Assembly (NCBI RefSeq): GCF_043290135.1
Contig: NC_134710.1
Location: 321,490,017-321,554,016, forward strand
DNA: 64,000 nucleotides
Origin: Rhipicephalus microplus
Lineage: Eukaryota > Arthropoda > Arachnida > Ixodida > Ixodidae
Direction: 5' to 3'
The position numbers and the translations under genes were made by a program. This document shows positions 28,722 to 44,903 of this stretch, piece by piece (the first letter of the stretch is position 1; each line of letters opens with the position of its first letter). The notes under the pieces were generated by a model. That model was not told the DNA's origin. It worked only from the letters and a program-made list of their open reading frames with translations, and made no database searches.

Positions 28722-31545
28722 TATTATTTCATTATTTACTGAACCCTCGAAGGCCCCTTGCGGGGTATTACATAAGGGGGAGGCAAAAACACAATTCAAC
28801 AGATGCCTGATTGTCAATGGTACAAAGCATAATCGAAAGTGAACTACATGATAAAAAACAATGTCATCAGAAGGAAATATATATATATATATGCGTGGAA
28901 GAAAACGGCAACGATTGTAAATTAACTAACATATCAAGTGATTTGTGATTATCTGTTTAAATTTTAAGGGGTTTTGTTCGTGCACTATGGATTCAGGCAG
29001 GTTATTCCAGTCTTCAATGGCAGTAGGTAAAAATGATTTATTGAAAGCGTTAGTTGAACCATGTAAGCGCTGTAAACATAGGGAGTTAAAGAGGCGACGC
29101 GATGAACGGGCGGGAGGTAGAAGAACGTTATTGCGTTGTGACGGATATTATGGTATAGTTTGTGCAGAAGGCAGAGCCGAGTGACTTTGCGGCAAATTTC
29201 TAGAGAAGGGAGGTTGATGGATAGTTTGATACTGGTAATACTTAAGTGCGAACTGTATTGTGAGGTGCTGAATCTGGCAGCGCGATTTCGAATTGCTTCT
29301 AATGCGTCGATTAGGTAATTTTGGTGATGGTTCCAAATAGCAGAAGCATATTTAAGTTTAATACGCGTGAAGGTTTCGTAAGCTAATTTTCGGATTTGTG
29401 GTGGGCAGGACGTAAGCGATATTTTAATGTAGCCAAGTGATTTTGCTGAAGCGGTGACTAGTTGTTCTATGTGCTCGGACCATGTTAGTCTACTTGTTAT
29501 TATTACGCTAAGATAACGATAGGAGTCGACCTGGGTTAAGGGTTGGAAGTTCACAGAATACTGGAAGAAAAAGTTAGTGCGCTTGCGCGAAACTTGCATG
29601 AATTTACATTTTTGTGTATTAAGCTACATTAGCCACAGCGAACACCAATTATGTATGCTATACAAGTCATTCTGGAGTGTAATTTGGTCATTGCAACATG
29701 AGATGCGACGGTAAAGCACACAATCGTCAGCAAAAAGGCGAATGGTGGATGAAATTTTGTCTGGAATATCATTAATAAAGATTATAAACAAAAGAGGCCC
29801 AAGAACGGAACCTTGTGGTACACCGGAAACTACATCAACACGGGTTGATTCATTATTCGCGACAATAGTGTACTGAACACGACCGGTTAGAAAATTTTTA
29901 ATCCAAGATAGAGCTAAGGGGTCTATACTGAGATAAGAAAGTTTACTTATTAGACGGCGGTGGGGAACACGGTCGAAAGCTTTGGAAAAGTGGAGGTATA
30001 TTACGTCTGTTTCAAAAGAAGAGTCTAAGTTAAAATGAAGGTCAGTAGAAAATTCGTACAGCTGTGTCTCGCACGACAGTCCGCGCCGGAACCCGTGCTG
30101 GTTAGAAAAAAAGAGGGAATTTTGGTCCAGATGAGTTGCAATGTGGGAGTACATTACGTGTTCTAGCAGCTTGCAGGCAATGCATGTTAACGAAATAGGA
30201 CGATAGTTGGAGGGGTCTGAAGGGCTTCCTGATTTGGGCACGGGGGTGACTTTACTTATCTTCCAGTCTTTAGGAATAAAACCAGTGTCAAGGGATTGGT
30301 TAAAAAAATTTAGGATAAGACTGGTTATTATTTTTGTGCTTTTCAGAATTTTAGCGGGTATATTCTCTGGGCCAGGGGAACTCGAGAATTAAAGGTTGTC
30401 GATTAGATTTGCTATTCCTTCGCTTGTAACAAAAATGCGTGGCATCTGCGGGAAGTCTCTGGGCGGCAAGGACGGAACATCAGTGAAAGGTGTACGCGTG
30501 AATATAGATGAAAAATGGGAATTCATGATTTCGGTGGATTCAGTGGCGGAAACGGCCGAACCATCGGGATTAGTAAATGGGAAGTTTTGAGCAGCGCTGT
30601 TTTTAGGAGACAAATACTTCCAAATTTTTTGTGGGTTGTCGCGCAGGATGCCGAGGAGATTATGACCGAATAATTGCCTTTTTGCATTTTTTAACAGCGA
30701 AGTGTACTCGCGCAAACATGTGCGATACTTTTCCCATTTTACAGGGGATTTCGATAACTTGGCTTCTCTGAAGAGGCGTTTTTTTTCTTTTTGACAGCCT
30801 CCTCAAGGAATTAGAGTACCATGGTCTTTCGGCATCCCCGTGAATACAGATTATAGGTACATGTCTGTAAATTAAGGACAGCAATTTGTTTTTAAATAAC
30901 ACCCAATTTTGTTCGACCGTTCGCGAAGCAGCACAATGAAAAAACGTTTCATAGAAATCTGCCAGTTCTTCATTATTTTGGAATAATTGGCTTTGTTATA
31001 ATCGCGGATGGACTCATTGAGAGGTTGTCGGGTAGGAATAGGAATGGAAAGGCCAATTAATAAAATTTTATTGTCACTGATACCATCTACGCATTGAACT
31101 GAGTTTACAAGATCGGGAGTAGAGACCAAATATAAATCGAGTATGTTGGTACCACGAGTGGGCATAGTAACCATTTGGCCAAAATTAAACACAAGGCACA
31201 AATCTAGAAAGTTTTTTGAAAGTTGTGAGTGAGCAGCTAGGTGAACCCAATCAATGTCTGGGAAATCGAAGTCGCCACACAACAAGAAGTTTGAACGGGG
31301 AAAGCGAGAAGTTAGGTCTAAGACAACAGAGTAGAGTTCTTGTGTTAAATTATTGTCAGAGTCGCGGCCTCGATAACATGCGATTAGTTCTGTTTTACTG
31401 GTTGGAAAAGTTAGATTTACACACAGGATTTCATGACGACATTCTGCATCAATTTTGGAGGAAGGCAAACTAGGCTTTACAAGCGCCACAACCCCGCCTC
31501 CCCGGCGCCCCAGCCAATCTTGCCTGTGAATACAGTATGAAGATT
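28722..31545 (-). mobile_element. CR1/L2/Jockey-like LINE, nearly complete ORF2, inactivated
   Basis: A minus-strand APE-type element. The endonuclease (frame at 30,872-31,489) shows LLCGDFDFPDIDW but carries GISDNK where the catalytic SDH is expected, so the key histidine is replaced by Asn. The reverse transcriptase (29,624-30,241) reads YRPISLT, NQHGFRRGLS, HFSKAFDRVPH (the usual DF/LD pair altered), GVPQGSVLGPL and LFADDCVLY. The C-terminal tail is at 28,985-29,599. Four of these segments share one frame. The lesions I can see are nonsense codons at about 30,389 and 29,624 and two frameshifts, one near the poly-T run at 30,779-30,790. The extreme N-terminus of the endonuclease is missing. 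Confidence 0.88.
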
Positions 31546-31551
31546 CTGCAA

Positions 31552-31588
31552 AAAGTAGTTCGTTATCCTTCGGATAACGAACTACTTT
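31552..31588. repeat. Perfect 17-bp hairpin at the 5' edge of the LINE
   Basis: AAAGTAGTTCGTTATCC (31552-31568), loop TTC, then its exact reverse complement (31572-31588). A third, slightly altered copy, AAAGTAGCTCGTTATCCG, follows at about 31,607-31,624, preceded by a tandem GTTCGGAAA pair. A short TA run follows. Confidence 0.97.
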
Positions 31589-31624
31589 CCGTTCGGAAAG
31601 TTCGGAAAGTAGCTCGTTATCCGT

Positions 31625-32627
31625 TATATATATATATATCAGTTATCTTTATCCAGAGTTTAAAAATACGCCGACCACGGCCAAGTGCATGTTGCTGACC
31701 GTTGCCTGGAGTGACTATTTTTCGTGTTCTAAAATATTGTTTATTACATTTATTTTTAGATCTGTACACTTCTATATTAATTTTCTGGAGAACGTTGCAG
31801 ATCAGTTCTCAAAACGTCCGATCAGACATTTTCGAACTTTATATGTGTTAATTATTAGTGATTTTCTGCTAACTACAGCTTCTAGCGAAGTACAGAAAAA
31901 AAATACCACATGACAAAGCCACTGGCGTGCCTACGCGTGCCGTGATTGTGGGGCTCTCTAACGTTCCGCGCATGAACGATACGCTTATTTCGTACCGGTT
32001 CATGACAGCGATAAGAGGTCACAGCGGTTATAACTTTTGTGGCTGATAGCAAAACGTGTTCATCGCTAAGCCACCTTCATCACTGTGGCCCTGTTGAGAC
32101 AGCACCATCGGGCAAATGCCACAGTTGTTCGTACGCGCAACGTTAGGGAGCACTAGAATTATCATGCGCACTGGCACGTGAGTGGGTTTGTGACTTGGTG
32201 TTTTTTTATTTCGGGGAAATTAGCAGAAAAAAACTTATATTTAACCGATAAAAAGTTCAAAACTCTCTAATCGGACATTTTGCAAACTGATCTAACAATT
32301 TCTCATTATAATTTTTTATCCACCTTCGTTCCTTGAAATGTTAAGTATTTAAACAATAAAAATAAGTAATTTAATTCTGAATGATCTAAATGAGTTGCCT
32401 GCCAGTCTCACCTCGTACAACATTGAAATTTCTCACTATCACATTCATTGCTTCACCTTTTCGGTGGAATATATTTTGTGCCATCATCACTACCACAGTC
32501 GCAAACTGCACTTGAAAACATGCGCACGAGTATACATAGCCACCAAGAAAGCTTCTTGAGACACAGTTAGGTCAAAGTGGCTATTCACGTTTTTTCAGGT
32601 TCTGTACCGTATGCCATGAGTTATTAA
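31625..32627. other. Non-coding stretch
   Basis: AT-rich sequence beginning with a short TA run. No gene or recognised repeat. Confidence 0.5.
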
Positions 32628-33240
32628 CGCAATAGCGTGAAAGAGCTCATTTTGCAAAAGTTCAAGTGTCGGCGTCGGCGTCGTTGATTGGAAGTGAATA
32701 ATCATCATCTTATGCGTGAACGAAACATCGAGACCGATGCGAATAAAGTAAATGATAATATAAATCCCTGAAGTAGAGCAAAGACCAAACCAAGGTTGTT
32801 TAGGTTGGAGTGGGGATCGAACCTGTGGGGAAAGTGGATGTTCTAGAACAAAGCCACGCCTCTGCTTGTGAAAACAGTGGAAAGAACTTCCTCTGCTTGG
32901 AAAAGCAGTGAAAACAGCTTTTATGTTTCACAAACGCACGCGTCCTGTATACATGCTTCACAATGCAACATGAAATATTGCAGTGATAATGCGTGGTACA
33001 AGTGTGCATTGCCAACAGGTATCTGTATATGTGGTTATTCTAATGGCTCCGCGGTTGAAAGCCAGTACCGCACTACAAAAGGCACACACGCTAATGCACT
33101 TATATCCCTAAGGCCACGTATAGTGGGTGGAAAGCAAATTCGAGAAGGTTTCATTCGCTAAGTCTTTGAAATCCGCACTAGGAACAGCATATCGCTATCC
33201 CCTTTAACTCGTAAAGAGCGAAGCTTTATGGTCCCCTATT
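32628..33240 (+). repeat. Dispersed repeat family X, copy B
   Basis: Second, uninterrupted copy of the repeat at 22,741-23,690, in the same orientation. It holds a GTCGGCGTCGGCGTCG block, a minus-strand tRNA-like module at about 32,808-32,865 (B-box-like GGTTCGATCCCC when reversed), a CTGTATACATGCTTCACAAT block, and the end block TTTAACTCGTAAAGAGCGAAG. Frames across it are not conserved as protein. Confidence 0.78.
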
Positions 33241-33459
33241 TTTTAAAGCCTGATAAGCAGGGGAACGATCTGAAATGTGCGGTACCTCATAAAACCACAT
33301 GCGTGCCACGAAATTCTCTTTACTACGTTCTCAGCGTCTCTTCTATTTATGTACAGAGACAACCCAGTTGAATATCCCACCAGAGTGCGTCTGGTGTGTT
33401 ATAGTGTGATCTGCTGGATACACAAGAAAACACTTGTGTGTTTTGTGTATACAACAGCC

Positions 33460-33710
33460 CTGGTGTGCTGTGTTCTGGTGAGAAGACTGACCCACTGTGG
33501 TGTGTTCTGGTGGGATGTGTTCTGGTGTGAAAGTCGACCCAGTACGGTGTGTCCTTGGGGGAACGTCGACCCAGACGGCTGTGTTCTGGCGGCACATGTT
33601 CTGGTGGGATGTGTTCTGGTGGGATGTGTTCTAGTGGGATGTGTTCTGGTGTGAAAGTTGACCCAGTGTGGTGTGCTCTGGTCGGTTGTGTTCTGGTGGA
33701 CTCGAAAAAT
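33460..33710. repeat. TGTTCTGGTGGGA minisatellite with higher-order structure
   Basis: Four 15-bp units of the type GTGTTCTGGTGGGAT lie at 33,596-33,655, with further units at 33,502-33,531. A longer segment, GTGTTCTGGTGTGAAAGT plus GACCCAGT, recurs at about 33,517 and 33,641, giving a ~124-bp higher-order period. The apparent Cys-Val-Leu-Val-Gly repeat protein is simply this minisatellite translated. Confidence 0.92.
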
Positions 33711-34009
33711 ATATTCTTTTCGTGGGGCTTGGACTAAGAATTTTCTTCAACCGAGTCCACTCGAACTCACACTCATCAATATTTTCCTCAACCAGACTCA
33801 CTTGTACTAAAACTCACCAAAATATATATTACTCAGGCGGTCACTCTCATACTCGTGGCTCAATCATTTTCAGTGAGTTGACTCTTGAGTACGTTAATCT
33901 ATATTTAGCTTTTCTAACCATGATGTCAATGATATTTACTTTTCTTGGCATTTATTGTTACGCTCACAATTAACACTGAAAGCAGGAAACACGTATAACA
34001 AACTTTGGT
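33711..34009. other. ACTCA-rich non-coding segment
   Basis: The interval 33,735-33,900 is rich in ACTCA/GAGTC-type motifs and looks like degenerate tandem or dispersed repeat. No gene. Confidence 0.4.
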
Positions 34010-37000
34010 TTTATTTCAAAGTTTTGGTTGCCTAGGTGAGTACGCCAGGCCCTTGACAAACGAATACCAAAGTCATCTTGGCCCTTGCAGCTTATTGAAG
34101 CACCGCCGCATTTTGGAAAGCATAATGCCATGCTTCTTGGAGTACTATTTCAATGTAATATGGTATACCTGCATTGTTTCCCAAGCTCTGTTAAATTGCC
34201 CGCATACGGAAGACAACCTCCATAATAGAGCTTATCACACCGAGATAGAACAGCTCACTTTATTTGCAAACTCTGTGTCTGTGTGCAACCAAAGTTGCTC
34301 TTGGAGCAACTGCATGTCTATTCACCCTCCACTGTTTACATGCAACATGTACAATTTACCGGGATCTAGAGTGCTTGTTACAACCTCCTAGCGACTCAGA
34401 CATATGCCACACTGTTTACGTATCCCTCTAATACCACCACCTCGATGTCAAAACTAAAAAAATTTTTAGGGAGCAGTATTAGAAATATATTAACTGCACT
34501 CCAAACACCAATAAAGTTTTGTCACCTCAACTTTTTTAGATGCAACAATAAAAAAACCACTACAATTCATAGTACTCGTTCAGTACTAATATTTACCATA
34601 ATTGGTGCCCTCCTTGGTATATTTGACCTGGTAGCTTTTAATATGAGTTATCAGTAGCAATTTAGTAAAGATGTTCTCATTGAAAGGCAACTCACACGAG
34701 ATATTTTTATTAAAAAATGTACTTTGAAAGAGATTGTGCACTGAGGCCAAAAACGCACTGCCGTAACTTATGCCTCTTATCAACAAATATTTAGATGGTG
34801 TATAAGTTGTCGTGCACTGAAGCATGTGGGTAGGCACAAGCATGAACATAAGCCGACATAACAGTGATAGAAATGAAGTTGAGTAGGTAGGACCATAAGT
34901 CGACTCATGAGTAAGATTGCTGACCTATGTATATCCCTCTCTGGTATGCCATATTCTTTTGCACAAACCACATCACGTGGCACAACACAGCTAGCTTGGC
35001 CAGGTGATTTCCAGATCATCAAAGAACACAAGACAGCCCTACAATTACCTGGGAACACGAAATCAGTACACATTGTGAAACTGATGACCGACAAAAGCAC
35101 AGAAACCAAAGCCATTCAGTAGTCTGTATACCTTATTTCAGAATACACCGTTATTACACTAACACAAAGCTTTTTTGCGGCAGTGAATATGTACAGCGTA
35201 CTACATAATCTATCGCATTATACTTGGCCAACAGATACTGATAGTAATGAAATAATTGAAAAATTGAAAAGAACACTGTATAAATTAGGTACTTGAATAT
35301 AGGAGCACCTAAATTCTGGATTGTGTTGTTTCGTAGCAGACATTGCAATAAATGCAAATCTAAATTTAAAGCAGTCATTAGTACCAAACTCGTGTGTATA
35401 CCTGGGGCACGACAAACACGTATCTGTACATATGCGTCAGGGACAATCCGACATGGCGCCCTAAGTCCAATGACAGTATTTTAAATGGTGTTCACCAGTG
35501 CAGCACATTCTACAATGTGAAGAGCCACACAATTATTGTAAAAATATATTAGTTTCTTTCTGTACATGAAGATTTGATTTCCATGAGTGCAAGGTCCTAC
35601 TGACTGCAATGTTGACAGGGGATGTAGAATACAAATAGAATAATATTATAAATTTCATCCACTTATACGGGGCTTCGAAGGTTGCCAGAACTTTCAAAGT
35701 AACAAAAATCAAAAGGCTCCGAAATTGTGAAATCTGTATTCAAAGGGAATGATGCAAACATTACTAGTTGCTTTTTTCAGCATCAAACGCAAGGCAAAGC
35801 CTTCAAGGGCCCTGATAGAGCACTAGTAAGTATCAGTGCACCTTGAAAAATTAAGTACATATTAGTATCAGTTCATACCGTACCCTTACACCGTGACATT
35901 AAACAAGCTTTTCATCACAATCTCACCCAAGCTCAAGATAATGACACATTTTCATGGTCGGCTCTGTTAGTGACGTACACGCAGCCATTTTGTTTGTTTT
36001 GTTCCTGACATCATCAACACTGCCCATACTGGTGCACGGGGCCACCAGAACCACACTATCGGGTCAACATCACAACGTGCACCAAGATGAGATAATATTC
36101 TCCGCCCTTCCAATCTTTCACACAAGCTCATGGTCATCTCCATATAAACGATATTTGTATGGTAGAGTTAAGTGAGCTTTTAAAATTGGTGTTTGTACCC
36201 CTTTAAATGCACGCAAAAAAAATTATTTCAACATATTGCATTATACAGCGTTAGCAAGCCATCCACCTGTGCCCATTGCAGTCTAGTTGTTGAAACAAAA
36301 TCAACAACTAGCACATAGCTTCCAACCTGCTTGCAGAGAGGCCAGAAGGCATTACTTCAGAGTTTCGTAATATAAAATTCAAGATCAGCATCCCCATCGA
36401 AGACTTGAGCATCAACAGGAGCTTTTTGGCTACTTTCCGAATCACCATGAAAGAAAAATCATCCCATGGACTTGTTTATTCTTTGAGCCCAACAATGTCT
36501 TCAGCTAGCTCATTTGAACTTGCCTGCATAGAAAAAAGAGAAACAAAATAGCAGTGAGACAATATTAAGGATTTAAGCATTCAAATCTTAGATCATGAAG
36601 GGCAAGCACATAAGCGAATTTGTTGACAAAGCAACAAACCACGCCCCGCCGTGATGGTCTAGTGGCTAAGGTACTCGGCTGCTGACTTGCAGGTCGCGGG
36701 GTTGAATCCCGGCTGCGGCGGCTGCATTTCCGGTGGAGGCGGAAATGTTGTAGGCCCGTGTGCTAAGATTTGGGTGCACGTTAAAGAACCCCAGGTGGTG
36801 GAAATTTTCGGAGCCCTCCACTATGGCGTCTCTCATAATCATATGGTGGTTTTGGGAGGTCAAACCCCACATATGAATCAAATCAACAAACCACATGAGA
36901 ACGACATGACAAACTTAGTTGTCACCTATAGAAGCTGAAACCCACGACAAAGACAGCAGTCGAATGTTGTCGTTATGAAGGCAGCAGTACACACTGAAGC

Positions 37001-38090
37001 TGGCAGACATATGCTCTAACAAGTTAACCATGTTTGCCTGTTTTTTTTTGCTCCTTTTATGTGACAGCCAGTATAGCATGTTAATAAAAAGTACTTAGTA
37101 TTTCGTGCTAATGACTACCTAGCAATTCTGGACAACAAGCAATATATTCTTGATTTCGGCAACTAAGCAATTTAGCAAGGGGAACGAGCTAGAAATGAGG
37201 TCCTCTAATAGTCCATTTTGTTGCATGCCACTTTTGCATTCGAAATAGCTCTCATGATATTCAATTGCACTTACAGCCTGACAGCCGATGTGAAACTGAA
37301 AATGAAGACAGCAAATTGATGCGATCATAAAAAGATCACAGAAGCTGTATTACCGGACAAGTCATGAGAACATACCAATAATGGTTCTGGCAATAAAAGA
37401 GTATTAGTCTTATCCACACAATTTACTGTATCACTGTCTTTTCAGATCCTAAGCATTTTGAACAACTAGCTACACCAAATGAAAACAATAGTATCACAGC
37501 ACATCTCATTCAATATTCTTTAAAAGGATTTCTTATTAGGTTAGCTTTTTTTACATGAAAAGTACACAGTAGCTTAAACAGAAACATTCCACGCAAAAAA
37601 TCCTTCCTATCTCAGCTTTCACTACTGATCAATATATACTGCATTCATTTCATTGAAAATTTTAGTAAAAGCCTCATATATGAGCTGCAAAATCCCATTC
37701 TCACGCTAGAATTCTCATTACTACACTACATCACCCCCCCCCCCTTGTTCCTCGTGTGGGGCACTCAGCTGATGCATAGATGTAAAACAGCTGACAGCAT
37801 CGCCCCGCAGAGGAAAGCTGTCAGTTACGGCAAAAAAAAAAAAAAGCAGTTGCCTCACATGAGCGCGAACGTAATAGCCCCAAGTGAGAATCGACATTGC
37901 CAGATCCCAATAGTTACTTCACAATAAAACTTACCTAAGTGGCATCTAGGATAGCAGACGATCCTTTTTCTGGCTCCACACATTCCGCAGAGGAATTTTG
38001 ATGAGTCGCTACGCGCCGACTATTCTGACTGACCTCCACGGGCCCATCATTTCAACAGGTGCACGGTACTGACGCAACAAGAAATGGCAC
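34010..38090 (-). other. Possible minus-strand multi-exon transcription unit, unidentified
   Basis: Read on the minus strand: a candidate exon at 38,090-37,935 is bounded by an AG acceptor (GTGCGCAG) and a perfect GTAAGT donor. A 21-nt candidate microexon at 37,295-37,275 lies between a TTCATTTTCAG acceptor and another GTAAGT donor. A terminal-exon candidate starts at 36,523 after a pyrimidine-rich acceptor (CTCTTTTTTCTATGCAG); one frame reads ASSNELAEDIVGLKE and stops at 36,476. About 2.4 kb of frame-poor sequence follows, ending near a minus-strand AATAAA at 34,015-34,010, which would suit a long 3' UTR. The first exon in phase ends ...GSSAILDAT then TAG exactly at the donor, so the exons do not chain into one protein. 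The family is unknown. A SINE sits in the presumed intron. Confidence 0.3.
36643..36883 (+). mobile_element. Ruka-like tRNA-derived SINE, copy 5, perfect target-site duplication
   Basis: Full-length plus-strand copy with some B-box change (GGGGTTGAATCCC). It is flanked by a perfect 11-bp duplication, CAACAAACCAC, at 36632-36642 and 36884-36894. It lies between two candidate exons of the putative minus-strand unit, opposite in direction to it. Confidence 0.95.
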
Positions 38091-38118
38091 CTGCGCACGC
38101 ACGTGTAAACCACACACG

Positions 38119-43998
<5,880 letters not shown>

Positions 43999-44044
43999 AA
44001 TGGATGGATGGATGGATGGATGAATGGATGGATGGGTGGATGTA
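43999..44044. repeat. (TGGA)n tail of the RTE-like element
   Basis: About 11 TGGA units with two variants. In the orientation of the adjoining minus-strand LINE this is a 3' tetranucleotide tail, a usual feature of RTE-clade elements. Confidence 0.92.
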
Positions 44045-44652
44045 TCCGGCTGTGTCCTTTAGATGAGGCGGTGGCTCACGCAACCTAGCCATAAAGTTAA
44101 ATACTATCACTGTGTGTTTAAGGATTGAATTTCACTCGCACCTCGATTGTAGCCACCAATCTGTTAGCCTCCTTCTGGTTATTTCTACCTGTTTGAAGTC
44201 TATTTCGCCTTCACTGTCCTTAAACCCCAATGCTTTGAAAAATTCGGCGCCATTATCCTCGTCTATAGGGCAGAGCCCTTTACAGAACATTATCAAATGT
44301 TCAGCCGTTTCCACCTCCTTTCACACGCACTACATACAGTGTTTGTGCCTTCGTATTTTGCTCGGTACGTCTTGGTCCGCAGAAATCCCATTCAAGCTTC
44401 GAAGAGCAGAGAACTACCCCGAGAATTATCGTATTTCTTTTCCCTTGCAATTTCCTGCTTAAACGTTCGGTAGGTATCTAGTGATGGTTTCGTGAGCAAT
44501 CCCATCTTCCACATGTCCCTCTCTAATTCCTTCACCTTCTTCTTAACCGATGTTTCCTTTTCGCTTGGTATTCTGCTGTTGTCTGAATACTAGCTTGACA
44601 ATTTTCGAGTTCGTTTCCTCCAATTTGTATCAGTTTTATTCATGCACAAGTA

Positions 44653-44903
44653 GCCCCGCCACGGTGGTCTAGTGGCTAAGGTACTCAGCTGCTGACCCGC
44701 AGGTCGCGGGATCGAATCCCGGCTGCGGCGGCTGCATTTCCAATGGAGGCGGAAATGTTGTACGCCCGTGTGCTCAGATTTGGGCGCACGTTAAAGAACC
44801 CCAGGTGGTCAAAATTTCCGGAGCCTTCCACTACGGCGTCTCTCTTAATCATATGGTGGTTTTGGGACGTTAAACCCCACATATCATTCAATCAATTAAT
44901 CAT
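44653..44903 (+). mobile_element. Ruka-like tRNA-derived SINE, copy 6, nested in the RTE-like LINE
   Basis: Full-length copy with an extended ATCA/ATTA 3' tail. It is flanked by a 14-bp target-site duplication with one mismatch, TTCATGCACAAGTA (44,639-44,652) and TTCATGTACAAGTA (44,904-44,917). It is opposite in orientation to the LINE and younger than it. Confidence 0.96.

Noticed and set aside
31552..31588. Hairpin as a transcription terminator or prokaryotic attachment site
   Set aside because: The context is eukaryotic transposon DNA; no U-run or bacterial gene context exists.
33277..33654. Cys-Val-Leu-Val-Gly repeat protein
   Set aside because: It is the 15-bp minisatellite read as codons, with no signal of coding beyond it.
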